From an uncultured Collinsella sp. (GTDB taxonomy: Bacteria > Actinomycetota > Coriobacteriia > Coriobacteriales > Coriobacteriaceae), in assembly GCA_934655755.1 (NCBI GenBank), contig CAKUHA010000004.1, positions 1 through 64,000 on the forward strand: DNA of 64,000 nt. The letters run 5' to 3'. A model generated the notes under the pieces. It saw only the letters and a list, made by a program, of their open reading frames with translations, was not told the DNA's origin and did not search any database. Positions 25,670 to 33,497 of this stretch are shown piece by piece. Each line of letters starts with the position of its first letter. Position 1 is the stretch's first letter. Both the position numbers and the translations under genes were made by a program.

Positions 25670-26371
25670 GTGCTTGCTCGTATATGGCGCTACATAGAGG
25701 GGCCAGTGCTTTTGCTCGTGCCGCCATGCATGGGCATCATGCTGTATCTGGGCATTGCCCAGGCTGCTTTGTTGATGCTCGCTATGGTGGCGCTCGTGCT
25801 TGCGCTGTTCTTTGCGGGTTACGAGGCGTCGCGTCCGGGCCTGCGTCAGATTATGCCCACGCTGGTGTTGGCGGCGTTGGCGGCGGCGGGGCGCATCCTG
25901 TTTGGGCCCATTCCCGACTTTAAGCCGGTGAGTGCCATCGCCATTATTGCAGGGGCGACGCTTGGCCGTCGCAATGGCTTTATGGTCGGTGCATTGGCGG
26001 CGCTGACCAGCAATTTCTTTTTTGGACAGGGCATGTGGACGCCGTGGCAGATGTATGCCTGGGGTCTGGTGGGCTATGTTGGCGGCGCGTTAGCGCATAT
26101 GGGCGCGTTCGACCGCGCCGACGGCACCGTGCGCATGCCGGCGCTGCTGGCGTATGGCTTTACCTCGGGCTTGCTCTACGGCGTCGTGATCAACGCGTAT
26201 GACATCATCGGTTTTGTCCAGCCGCTCACCTGGGCGGGTGCCGTGACGCGTCTTGCCACGGCGGTGCCGTTCGACATCACGCACGGCCTGGCAACCTGCG
26301 TGTTTTTGGCCGCCTTGTACAAACCCTGGTGCCGTCGCATCAATCGCGTCGTCGTGAAATACGGGTTGTAG
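25670..26371 (+). CDS. ECF transporter S component-like protein
   Basis: 233-residue integral membrane protein resembling substrate-binding (S) components of ECF vitamin transporters. It has about six hydrophobic helices, a long Ala-rich region (VLAALAAAGRILFGPIPDFKPVSAIAIIAGATLGRRNGFMVGALAALTSNFFFGQGMWTPWQMYAWGLVGYVGG) and a conserved small-residue face suited to docking on EcfT. Start GTG 25670 follows AAGAGGA. It is separated from the T/AA' genes at 17778-20308, as in group-II ECF systems where several S components share one energising module. The vitamin carried is not evident. Confidence 0.75.
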   Translation: MLARIWRYIEGPVLLLVPPCMGIMLYLGIAQAALLMLAMVALVLALFFAGYEASRPGLRQIMPTLVLAALAAAGRILFGPIPDFKPVSAIAIIAGATLGRRNGFMVGALAALTSNFFFGQGMWTPWQMYAWGLVGYVGGALAHMGAFDRADGTVRMPALLAYGFTSGLLYGVVINAYDIIGFVQPLTWAGAVTRLATAVPFDITHGLATCVFLAALYKPWCRRINRVVVKYGL

Positions 26372-26412
26372 GGCCGGTTGCGCCGGGTCGAGAATCAATA
26401 CTGCTTCGGTGT

Positions 26413-26576
26413 CATTTCAAAACTATGCCGGTTTACGGGGCTGGATTGGCGCAGACCGACCATACCGGCATTTTTCGAAAAAAGGCACGCTGTCTACCTG
26501 CGGTTTTATTCTGCTCGAATTGCGTGTGGTTGGGAATCCGCGATTCAGCCCCGTAAACCGGCATAGTTTTGAAATG
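26413..26576. repeat. Long palindromic element with perfect 31-bp arms
   Basis: Arms 26413-26443 and 26546-26576 are perfect reverse complements over 31 bp (core ACTATGCCGGTTTACGGGG). The 102-nt interior, read on the minus strand, matches the interior of the elements at 60472 and 60722 (AAAACCGCAGGTAG ... GGTATGG). No ORF uses it. It lies between two convergent genes. Confidence 0.85.
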
Positions 26577-26611
26577 AGCGACTCATATGATGGCCATCGC
26601 AGGCCGCGAGT

Positions 26612-26649
26612 GATCAAAATGATCCGTTTTCCTCCGTCCCCAAGGGATC
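26612..26649. repeat. GGGGACGGAGG module (inverted copy)
   Basis: The minus strand reads GATCCCTTGGGGACGGAGG followed by AAAACGGATCATTTTG. The same module follows both other palindromic elements (60653-60690 and 60890-60930). Confidence 0.75.
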
Positions 26650-26657
26650 GGCTGGGG

Positions 26658-27476
26658 CTAGAGCTCCAAGGTGAGGGTGACGGGGCAGTGGTCGCTGCCG
26701 AAGATGTCGCCGCGGATGCCAGTGTCGCGTACGTTGCCGGCGATTGCATCACTGACCAGGAAGTAGTCGATGCGCCAGCCGGCGTTGTTCTTGCGGGCAT
26801 TAAAGCGGTAACTCCACCAGCTGTAGACGCCCTCGACGTCCGGATTGGCCGCGCGCCAGGTGTCGGTAAAACCGGCATCGAGCAGCTCGGTAAACTTGCC
26901 GCGTTCCTCATCCGAAAAGCCTGCGTTGCCGCGGTTGGACTTGGGGTTCTTAAGGTCGATCTCCTCGTGCGCCACGTTAAAGTCGCCGCAGGTCACCACG
27001 GGCTTGCCGGTTTCGCGCTCGAGCGCGCTCAAAAAGCCGCGGTAGGCGTCGTCCCAGGCCATGCGCACGTCGATGCGGGCGAGTTCGTTTTGCGCGTTGG
27101 GCGTGTAGACGTCCACAAACCAGAATTTGTCGAATTCGAGCGCGCAGACGCGGCCTTCGGTCGCGGCTTGGGCGACGAGCTCGGCAGCCTCGCCTTCGCC
27201 GGCGTAGGGCAGCATCGCATCGGCGTGCAGCACACGCAGCGGTTCCTGGCGGCTAAAGACCGCGGTGCCCGAGTAACCCTTGCGCTCGGCGTAGCTCCAG
27301 GTTTGGTGATAACCGGGCAGGTCGACCTGCACCTGGCCTTCCTGCAGCTTGGTTTCCTGCAGCGCCAGGATATCGGCATCGAGTTCCTGCGCGATCTGAA
27401 TAAAGCTCGGGTCCTTTTTGAGCACGGCGCGCAGGCCGTTAACGTTCCACGAAGCAAAGGTGTAAGTCTGAGGCAT
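26658..27476 (-). CDS. xth: Exodeoxyribonuclease III (AP endonuclease)
   Basis: 272-residue exonuclease-phosphatase fold enzyme that cuts at abasic sites in base-excision repair. Active-site landmarks: FASWNVNGLRA (Asn), LQETKLQEGQ (metal Glu), GYSGTAVFSR, TCGDFNVAHEEIDL (Asp/Asn), the YRFNARKNNAGWRIDYFLVS stretch and C-terminal GSDHCPVTLTLEL (catalytic Asp-His). Length typical. Single gene, divergent from the sirtuin gene. Confidence 0.93.
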   Translation of the reverse strand: MPQTYTFASWNVNGLRAVLKKDPSFIQIAQELDADILALQETKLQEGQVQVDLPGYHQTWSYAERKGYSGTAVFSRQEPLRVLHADAMLPYAGEGEAAELVAQAATEGRVCALEFDKFWFVDVYTPNAQNELARIDVRMAWDDAYRGFLSALERETGKPVVTCGDFNVAHEEIDLKNPKSNRGNAGFSDEERGKFTELLDAGFTDTWRAANPDVEGVYSWWSYRFNARKNNAGWRIDYFLVSDAIAGNVRDTGIRGDIFGSDHCPVTLTLEL

Positions 27477-27589
27477 GGTGTCCTTTCGACGGGGTTGGCA
27501 GGCTTAAGATTAACGCAACAAGGGAGGGACAGAGTCCGCGAGCGACGGTGCAAGTGCCGCCGCCCCGGCGACACGGACGGAGGACATAT

Positions 27590-28342
27590 ATGACGCAGGC
27601 GATATCGGATCCCAAGCAGGCCTCCGCCGCGCTGGCGGAGCTATTCGAAACTCATGACCATGTGGTGTTCTTTGGCGGCGCGGGCGTTTCCACGGCAAGC
27701 GGCATCCGCGACTTTCGCAGCATAGACGGCCTGTATCACCAGCAGTTTGCCTATCCGCCCGAGACCATGCTCTCGCACAGCTTTTACGAGACGCATCCGG
27801 CGGAGTTCTTCGACTTCTACCGCACCAAGATGATCGCCCTTAACGCCAAGCCCAACCGCTGCCATACCAAGCTGGCGGAGCTAGAGCGCGCCGGCAAACT
27901 CGATGCCGTGGTGACGCAAAACATCGACGGTCTGCACCAGTCGGCCGGCTCGCAGCGCGTGTTCGAGCTGCACGGCTCGGTCCACCGCAACATCTGCCAG
28001 GCGTGCGGCGCGGTCTATAGCGCCGAATGGGTTTGCGCGCGCGAGCACGAGGACGCCGCGGGCGTGCCCGTGTGTCCCGCGTGCGGCGGTCGCATCAAGC
28101 CCGATGTGGTGCTCTACGAAGAGCCGCTCGACGAGCGCGTGCTCACCGGCGCCGTTGCCACCATTGCCGCGGCCGACGCCCTCATCGTGGGCGGAACCTC
28201 GCTCGTGGTGTACCCGGCGGCGGGCCTTACGCGCTACTTTACCGGCGATACGCTGGCCATTTGCAATCTAGCGCCCACCGATCAGGATGCAAATGCCGAC
28301 CTGCTGATTTCTTGCGACATCGCGGCCGCGTTTGCGTTCTAG
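27590..28342 (+). CDS. cobB: Sir2-family NAD-dependent protein deacylase
   Basis: 250-residue sirtuin. It removes acyl groups from lysines using NAD+. The sequence has the NAD-binding FFGGAGVSTASGIRDFRS (28-44), TQNIDGLHQSAG, the catalytic His in FELHGSVH, two zinc pairs (CQAC and CPAC) and GTSLVVYPAAGL. The start at 27590 (MTQAIS) follows GGAGGA. The Ala/Tyr/Arg pocket that marks desuccinylases is not clearly present, so deacetylase is the default. Placed before the folate fusion gene with a ~95-bp gap. Confidence 0.9.
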   Translation: MTQAISDPKQASAALAELFETHDHVVFFGGAGVSTASGIRDFRSIDGLYHQQFAYPPETMLSHSFYETHPAEFFDFYRTKMIALNAKPNRCHTKLAELERAGKLDAVVTQNIDGLHQSAGSQRVFELHGSVHRNICQACGAVYSAEWVCAREHEDAAGVPVCPACGGRIKPDVVLYEEPLDERVLTGAVATIAAADALIVGGTSLVVYPAAGLTRYFTGDTLAICNLAPTDQDANADLLISCDIAAAFAF

Positions 28343-28436
28343 CCCGCGTGCGCGGATACAATAGAAAGACTGATTGCAAAGCGACCCCGCCGCCAGCGCC
28401 CGAGCGCGGCGGCGCGGGCATTTTAGGAGGATGTTC

Positions 28437-30176
28437 ATGGCGAACGACAGCAAGACATGGCGGTGCGGAAAGTACGAGCTCAGCTTTGACCGTCCGCGCA
28501 TCATGGGCGTCCTCAATGTGACGCCCGATTCGGTTAGCGATGGCGGCGAGCACTTCGATCCTGATGCCGCCATCGAGTACGGTTTGGCGATGCTCGACGC
28601 CGGTGCCGACATCATCGACGTGGGCGGCGAGTCCACGCGCCCCGGTTTTACGCCGGTCAACCCCGACGAGGAGGCGCGTCGCGTGCTGCCCGTCGTGCGC
28701 GCACTGGCCAAGGAGGGAGCCATCGTCTCGATCGACACGCGCCATGTGGCAGTCGCCAAGGCGGCCGTGCGCTGCGGAGCCTCGATCGTCAACGACGTGA
28801 CGGGCTTCACCGACCCCAAGATGGTCGAGTTTGTTAAGACGAGCACTTGCGGCGTCATCGTGATGCATGCCGGCGAGGTTGCCGCGCCCGCGCGTACGCA
28901 CGCGACGGTGCAGCTCGATACCTCGGCTGCGGCGTTTGTTGCCGAGAAGGCGCGCGAAGCGGCTGCCGAGGCCGCGCGCGAGGCCGAGAAGCCGGCTCGC
29001 CGCCGTCGCGGCAAGCTGCTGGGCGACCCTAAGCCGGAGGCCAAGCTTCCGGGCGGTGTGGTGCAGCCCTCGCTGCCGTTTGGCGACCCGGAGCCCGCGC
29101 CCGAGTCCGCAGCCGAGCAGGAGGCGCCGGCCGACGAGCAGGTCGCCCCTGCCGTCGACGCCGCCGCGCCTGAGGCCACGTCTGCACCCGCCGAGACAGC
29201 GCCGGAGCCCAGCGACCACCTGGCCGCCATGATGCGCCGTAGCGCCCGCCGCGAGGAGGCGTATGTGCCCACCTCGCAGCTCCGCCGCTTTACCCTGCCC
29301 GATTCGGCGCCCATCATGCGCCGCGTCATGGGCTTCCTTTCCGACCAGGCCCGCACGCTCATCCATGCCGGCGTGTCGCGCGACCGCATCTGCATTGATC
29401 CCGGCCCGGGGTTTGGCAAGTCGGCCAACGAGGACATCGTCATCCAGCGCGAGACCGCCAAGATGGCATCGCTGGGCTATCCGCTCATGTGCGCCGTGTC
29501 GCGTAAGCGCTTTGTGGGTGCCGTCTCGGGCGTGACCGAGGCCGCCGCGCGCGATGCCGCCACGTTTGGCGTGTGCCTGGGCGCCATCCAGGCCGGCGCC
29601 AACATCGTGCGCGTGCACGATGTCGCGGGCTTTGCGCAGTTCCTGAACGGTTACTGGGCCGTCGCCAAGCCGCAGCCGCGCCGTGCGTTTGTGGCCGTGG
29701 GCTCCAACCTGGGGCATCGCTGCGACAACATCCGCGCCGCGCGCGACATGATCGCCCAGATCCCGCTCACCTGCGTGTCTAACTGCTCGCGCATCTACGA
29801 GAGCGAGCCGGCCTACGAGACGCGCCAGGACGCGTTTGCCAATGCCGTCATCGAGATCAAGACCGAGCTGGCGCCGCTGGTGCTGCTCGACGAGCTCATG
29901 AAGATCGAGGCCGAGCTGGGCCGCGACCGTTCCAAAAAGGCCAAGGCCAACGGCCCGCGCACCATCGACCTGGACCTGCTGTGGATGGACGGCGAGACCC
30001 ACGGCGGCAAAAAGCTCCGCCTGCCGCATCCGCTCATTGGCGAGCGCGACTTTGTGCTGGTGCCACTCGAGGACCTGATGCACGACCCGGCGCGGTTCTT
30101 CCGCTATAACGGCGTCGAGGTCAAGGAACCCGAGGATCGCGTGGGCCATATCGTGGGCGAATTGGGGCGTATGTAG
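28437..30176 (+). CDS. folP: FolP-FolK fusion: dihydropteroate synthase + HPPK
   Basis: 579 residues catalysing two consecutive folate steps. Residues about 22-405 are dihydropteroate synthase: MGVLNVTPDSVSDGG, DVGGESTRPG, SIDTRH, VNDVTGF, then DPGPGFGKS, SRKRFVG and RVHDV. Residues 417-579 are hydroxymethylpterin pyrophosphokinase (VAVGSNLGHR, ESEPAYETRQDAFANAV, RTIDLDLL, LPHPLIGERDFVLVPL). Between VIVMHAGE (146) and the LPDS...RRVM helix (about 290) lies a ~145-residue Ala/Pro/Glu-rich insertion where normal enzymes have a short loop. ATG 28437 has AGGAGG 6 nt upstream. The stop abuts the next gene's ATG. Confidence 0.9.
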   Translation: MANDSKTWRCGKYELSFDRPRIMGVLNVTPDSVSDGGEHFDPDAAIEYGLAMLDAGADIIDVGGESTRPGFTPVNPDEEARRVLPVVRALAKEGAIVSIDTRHVAVAKAAVRCGASIVNDVTGFTDPKMVEFVKTSTCGVIVMHAGEVAAPARTHATVQLDTSAAAFVAEKAREAAAEAAREAEKPARRRRGKLLGDPKPEAKLPGGVVQPSLPFGDPEPAPESAAEQEAPADEQVAPAVDAAAPEATSAPAETAPEPSDHLAAMMRRSARREEAYVPTSQLRRFTLPDSAPIMRRVMGFLSDQARTLIHAGVSRDRICIDPGPGFGKSANEDIVIQRETAKMASLGYPLMCAVSRKRFVGAVSGVTEAAARDAATFGVCLGAIQAGANIVRVHDVAGFAQFLNGYWAVAKPQPRRAFVAVGSNLGHRCDNIRAARDMIAQIPLTCVSNCSRIYESEPAYETRQDAFANAVIEIKTELAPLVLLDELMKIEAELGRDRSKKAKANGPRTIDLDLLWMDGETHGGKKLRLPHPLIGERDFVLVPLEDLMHDPARFFRYNGVEVKEPEDRVGHIVGELGRM

Positions 30177-30878
30177 ATGATCGAGATGAACGCTGTAGCC
30201 GCTGGCACTGAGCTCGACGCCGCGCGCGATGCGGGTCGCGAGGGCAAGTCCGCGGGTTGGTGCGCCTGGAGTGCCGGCGACGCGTCGTTGACGTTTTCGC
30301 TGGTCGTTCGCCCCGACGTGAACATGCACGCCTTTCATGGCCTGCCGTTTGTGGCCGCGATGGGCATGATGGACGCGCTCGTGGGAACGGCTGCGGCACC
30401 GGGGCTGGGCCTTGCCGGCAAGGTGGGCATTCAGTGGCCGAGCGACATTGTGTGCGGCGCGCCCACGTTTGAAACCTCGTTTGCACGCGTCGCCGTCAAC
30501 GGTGGCGCCGGTGCCGCGGGTATGTTCGGCGCTGTAACGGTGGATATTGAGCGTTCGGCGTTGGGCGAGCTTGGCGTGGATGTGGCTGACGAAGCGCTGG
30601 TCGAGGAGTTGGCCGCCGCCGTGCTGGCTCGCGTGGACACCTGGGCGGTTGTTGCCAACACGCCGCAGGGCGCCGCCGGGCCGCTGGCTCCCGTGCTGGG
30701 CGAATACTTCGACATGGTGCCGCTGCTGGGCCGCCAAGTTGCGGCGGTGTCGCCCAACGGCTCGCCGCTTGCGGTCGGCGTGTTCGCGGGCCTGGACATC
30801 TGGGGCCGCGCGACTATCAAGACCGATGCCGGCGAGCAAGAGTTTCCGCCTGAGGCCGTGCGCATCCGCGGCCTGTAG
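30177..30878 (+). CDS. BirA-like biotin-ligase-fold protein, probably divergent
   Basis: 233 residues. QWPSDIVC (86-93) corresponds to the KWPNDI motif of biotin-protein ligases, and the C-terminal LLGRQVAAVSPNGSPLAVGVFAGLDIWGRATIKTDAGEQEF...VRIRGL matches the small beta-barrel C-terminal domain. However, the N-terminal biotinyl-AMP loop (GRGRxGR) is missing: after a short start the chain goes straight to WCAWSAGDASLTFSLVVRP. It may therefore not transfer biotin in the usual way. It starts immediately after the folP-folK stop, so it is in that operon. Catalytic activity is doubtful; fold assignment moderate. Confidence 0.55.
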   Translation: MIEMNAVAAGTELDAARDAGREGKSAGWCAWSAGDASLTFSLVVRPDVNMHAFHGLPFVAAMGMMDALVGTAAAPGLGLAGKVGIQWPSDIVCGAPTFETSFARVAVNGGAGAAGMFGAVTVDIERSALGELGVDVADEALVEELAAAVLARVDTWAVVANTPQGAAGPLAPVLGEYFDMVPLLGRQVAAVSPNGSPLAVGVFAGLDIWGRATIKTDAGEQEFPPEAVRIRGL

Positions 30879-30912
30879 CGCGGGTCCGCTCACATAGATA
30901 GCCATGACAACG

Positions 30913-30945
30913 AAGCCCTCCTCGACATTGCGGCGGGGAGGGCTT
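30913..30945. terminator. Bidirectional hairpin after the folate operon
   Basis: AAGCCCTCC (30913-30921) pairs with GGAGGGCTT (30937-30945), followed by TTT. Confidence 0.7.
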
Positions 30946-30977
30946 TGCGTAGCCTGGGAGAACAGCTGGCCTAATCC

Positions 30978-31021
30978 TATTCCTCAAAACAAAATTGAAA
31001 ATAATTCAGTTTTGAGGAATA
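30978..31021. terminator. AT-rich perfect hairpin before the coaX stop
   Basis: TATTCCTCAAAAC (30978-30990) and GTTTTGAGGAATA (31009-31021) pair perfectly over 13 bp with an 18-nt AT-rich loop. It lies 16 nt beyond the coaX stop. It is much more AT-rich than its surroundings, so it may be a small inserted repeat rather than a plain terminator. Confidence 0.5.
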
Positions 31022-31036
31022 GACTCGGCGTTCGCT

Positions 31037-31810
31037 CTACCCCTGCTCCTGCATGCGGCGGTAGATTTCGCAGATACCCTTGATGGTGAGCTGGCCGTCG
31101 ACCACGTCGAAGGCGTCGGTCGAATCGGCGACGATGCTGGCGAGGCCACCCGTGGCGATAACGGTGGCGTCCTCGCGCCCCAGCTCGCGCTTCATGCGCG
31201 TGACCAGGCCCTCTGCCATGGCGGCGGCACCCGTCACAGCGCCGACCTTGATGCACTCCTCGGTATCGCGACCGATGGCGTGCTCGGGCGCCTCGAGCGG
31301 AACGCTGGCGAGCTTGGCCGCGCGGGCGGCGAGCGCGTCCATGGAGATACGGATACCCGGCGCGATTGCTCCGCCAATGTAGTAGCCGTCCTCGTCGATG
31401 ACGTCGATATTGGTCGCGGTGCCAAAGTCCACCACGATCGCCGGGGCGCCGTAGAGGGTCTCGGCCGCGACGGCGTTGGCGATGCGGTCGGCGCCCACGG
31501 CCTGGGGACGCGCGGCGCGCAGCTTGGTCACGGCGGCGGTCTGCGTGCCGATGACGATGGCGTCTGCCGCGATGCGGTCGGCCACGGCGTGCCACTCGCG
31601 CGAGAGCTGCGGCACCACGCCGGCAAAGGCGATCGCATCGACCACGTCGAGTGAGAGGTCGTACATCTTAAAGAAGCCCATCAGGCGCACGTGGATCTCG
31701 TCGGCGGTAAAAGAGCGGTCGGTGGGCATGCGCCACGACTGCACCAGCTCGTCTCCGTCAAACAGGCCCATGGCCGTCTGCGTGTTTCCCATATCGATAG
31801 CGAGCAGCAT
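31037..31810 (-). CDS. coaX: Type III pantothenate kinase
   Basis: 257-residue CoaX, which phosphorylates pantothenate in the first step of coenzyme A synthesis. ASKHA-fold landmarks: AIDMGNTQTAMGLFDGDELVQSW (phosphate 1), GADRIANAVAA, VVDFGTATNIDVID (catalytic Asp region), YIGGAIAPGIRISMDALAARAAKL and ATGGLASIV. The start ATG 31810 (MLLAIDMGN) fits the family; an earlier in-frame ATG adds seven residues. Convergent with the folate operon and upstream of the tRNA gene on the opposite strand. Confidence 0.93.
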   Translation of the reverse strand: MLLAIDMGNTQTAMGLFDGDELVQSWRMPTDRSFTADEIHVRLMGFFKMYDLSLDVVDAIAFAGVVPQLSREWHAVADRIAADAIVIGTQTAAVTKLRAARPQAVGADRIANAVAAETLYGAPAIVVDFGTATNIDVIDEDGYYIGGAIAPGIRISMDALAARAAKLASVPLEAPEHAIGRDTEECIKVGAVTGAAAMAEGLVTRMKRELGREDATVIATGGLASIVADSTDAFDVVDGQLTIKGICEIYRRMQEQG

Positions 31811-31946
31811 GTCTACTCCCGGTGTTGGCATAAAAGGACGCGCACCATTGTATACGCGCCGCGAGCGGCGTCAGGCTGCGATTCGTTTGCAGGTATATGA
31901 GCTGAGGGGTTTAAATATGAATGAATTATGCTCTACGAGATTTTCC

Positions 31947-31975
31947 TTGCCGTTTACCGAACTCCCGCGTAATAT
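31947..31975 (+). promoter_or_regulatory. Sigma-A promoter of the initiator tRNA gene
   Basis: TTGCCG (31947-31952) and TAATAT (31970-31975) are separated by exactly 17 bp, placing transcription start near 31982, 25 nt before the tRNA. Confidence 0.7.
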
Positions 31976-32006
31976 TCTTTCTTGCGCACATGAGGCGCCC
32001 AGACAT

Positions 32007-32083
32007 TGCGGGGTGGAGCAGTCTGGTAGCTCGCCGGGCTCATAACCCGGAGGTCGTAGGTTCAAATCCTGCCCCCGCGACCA
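32007..32083 (+). tRNA. Initiator tRNA-Met (CAT anticodon)
   Basis: A 77-nt tRNA including an encoded CCA end. The cloverleaf can be traced: acceptor TGCGGGG/CCCCGCG, D-arm AGCAG...AGCT, anticodon stem CCGGG-CTCATAA-CCCGG with CAT at 32041-32043, and T-arm GTAGG-TTCAAAT-CCTGC. Three consecutive G-C pairs next to the anticodon loop and a non-Watson-Crick 1-72 pair (T-G) are initiator signatures. The 3' half is the integration site of the mobile elements that follow, and is repeated at 37174 and 41533. Confidence 0.93.
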
Positions 32084-32084
32084 A
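32039..32084 (+). other. att copy A (left attachment site inside the tRNA)
   Basis: This 46-bp stretch from the anticodon loop to just past CCA is identical to 37174-37219. It keeps the tRNA intact while serving as integrase target. Confidence 0.85.
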
Positions 32085-32653
32085 GAACTTTTAGCAGCTC
32101 AAAGGTATTGTTCCTCTGAGCTGCTTTCTTTTATATCTTATATTTGTAGCAGCGTTATAGCAGACTTTGTAGCAAATGGCACTGCAAACTAAACTCAATT
32201 CGAGCCGCGCTAAAAGTTCGCTAGTTTGCTGCTGGGGTATCCCCCCCATGCTCAAGTTGGGCTATAGCCATAGGGCACCAATGACGGAAGATAAATTACT
32301 GCGTGTTAGGGTTTTTCAGACGGGGGTGGTCTTCTTTTAGAAGAATAAGACCGATATATTTAGAAGCTTTAACCTTTACGCCGAGTTGGGGGTATTTCGC
32401 CCGTCTTTTAATTAAAAGCGCCAACTTGGTTAAAGCCCGCCGCCCGCTATTGCTGTTTTGCGGCTCTGTGGTGGCATTACAAGCGGCTTTTTTGCCAATG
32501 CCGCTTATTGGGTACGTGTGAATTGGTCAAAGCGGCAAATATCGCCATACAACAACGAAAAAGAGCGCCCGCCAACTGAATGGCAAGCGCTCTTTTTCGT
32601 TAGCCTGTTCGGCTATGGGCGAATTGATTGTAGCAGCGTTGTAGCAGGTGGTG
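32085..32653. other. Left end of element 1: terminators and candidate arm sites
   Basis: No gene is recognised in these 569 bp. Immediately after the tRNA is a terminator hairpin (AGCAGCTCAAAGG / CCTCTGAGCTGCT then TTTCTTTT, about 32093-32131). TTGTAGCAGCGTTATAGCA is at 32144-32162 with an extra TTGTAGCA at 32167, and a second copy, TTGTAGCAGCGTTGTAGCA, is at 32628-32646. A 14-bp hairpin (32555-32600) ends the recombinase gene. Confidence 0.7.
32555..32600. terminator. 14-bp bidirectional terminator in element 1
   Basis: ACGAAAAAGAGCGC (32555-32568) pairs perfectly with GCGCTCTTTTTCGT (32587-32600). T-runs occur on both strands. It ends the serine recombinase gene, which is transcribed toward it. 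Confidence 0.8.
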
Positions 32654-33214
32654 CTATCGCTCAATGCCCTTTTTCTTGAGTTCCCTATAAAGCGGAGCGC
32701 GGCTTACGCCTGTGCGCTCGCATATCTCCTTAACGGAAATGCCGCCGTCTTTGTATAGCCTTATGGCGGTATCCATCTTGCCGGGATCTGTGGCGGGTCT
32801 GCCAAACTGCCGCCCGCGTGCTTTTGCCGCCGCGATGCCCTCTGCCTGTCTTTCCTTAATCAATTCGCGCTCAAACTGTGCCATAGCCGCGCACATTGCA
32901 AAGAAGAAACGCCCCTGTGGGGTGCTGGTATCGGTGCCCTCTTTGATGGATACAAGCGAAACGCCGTTTTCCTCAAAGCGTTCGGCAAAACTGAATAGCT
33001 GCTTACTGCTTCGCGCCAAGCGGTCATAACTGCAAACTACAACAGTATCGCCGCTCCTTAACTGTCCAAGCATTTTGTCAAGTTCGGGGCGACTTTCTTT
33101 AACGCCGCTGATTTTGTCGCTAAAAATCTTATCAACGCCACGTTTAGCCAACTGGTCTAGTTGTCGGTCTAGGTTCTGCTCTTTGGTGCTAACGCGTGCA
33201 TATCCAAATATCAT
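32654..33214 (-). CDS. Serine recombinase (resolvase/invertase family)
   Basis: 186-residue small serine recombinase. The catalytic domain begins IFGYARVSTKEQ with nucleophile Ser9, then YDRLARSSKQL with the catalytic arginines, and ends with the long E helix (FFFAMCAAMAQFERELIKERQAEG). A C-terminal helix-turn-helix (ISVKEICERTGVSRAPLYRELK) binds the crossover site. It is full length and apparently intact. Together with the tyrosine integrase it gives element 1 two recombination systems; it may resolve dimers or invert a segment. The nearby 19-bp TTGTAGCA repeats next to its 3' end are possible sites for either enzyme. Confidence 0.9.
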   Translation of the reverse strand: MIFGYARVSTKEQNLDRQLDQLAKRGVDKIFSDKISGVKESRPELDKMLGQLRSGDTVVVCSYDRLARSSKQLFSFAERFEENGVSLVSIKEGTDTSTPQGRFFFAMCAAMAQFERELIKERQAEGIAAAKARGRQFGRPATDPGKMDTAIRLYKDGGISVKEICERTGVSRAPLYRELKKKGIER

Positions 33215-33497
33215 TACTTGCCCCCTTTGTAGGTGTATCTAAAAGTTTAAGGCATTTCGGGACAATAATAAAGAGACAGTTAAAGAGACGGTTAAAGCGT
33301 CTGTTTTCTGCTTCGTTCTCGGTTGCTTATCGCCGTCTCTTAACGTGTGCTTTTGGGACACGCTCAGCGGTTAGTATCTCTGTTGCTATATTGCAAAATT
33401 GCCGCTGATACGCTGATAAACTCGAACGGCGTTTGCGGTCGCATAGGGCTATAACAATTCGCCCGCCGCCAGCCGCGCCCGTGTTCCCCGTCACGGT
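33215..33497. other. Gap with short direct repeats in element 1
   Basis: 283 bp upstream of the recombinase start. AGAGACAGTTAA and AGAGACGGTTAA occur in tandem near 33271-33297, with further GTCTCTTAAC in the reverse direction at about 33336. This may be the recombinase promoter/operator or iteron-like sequence. No gene is supported. Confidence 0.35.

Noticed and set aside
28239..30905. An 888-codon minus-strand open frame over the folate genes
   Set aside because: Antisense to folP-folK and the BirA-like gene; the composition is typical of a GC-rich shadow frame.
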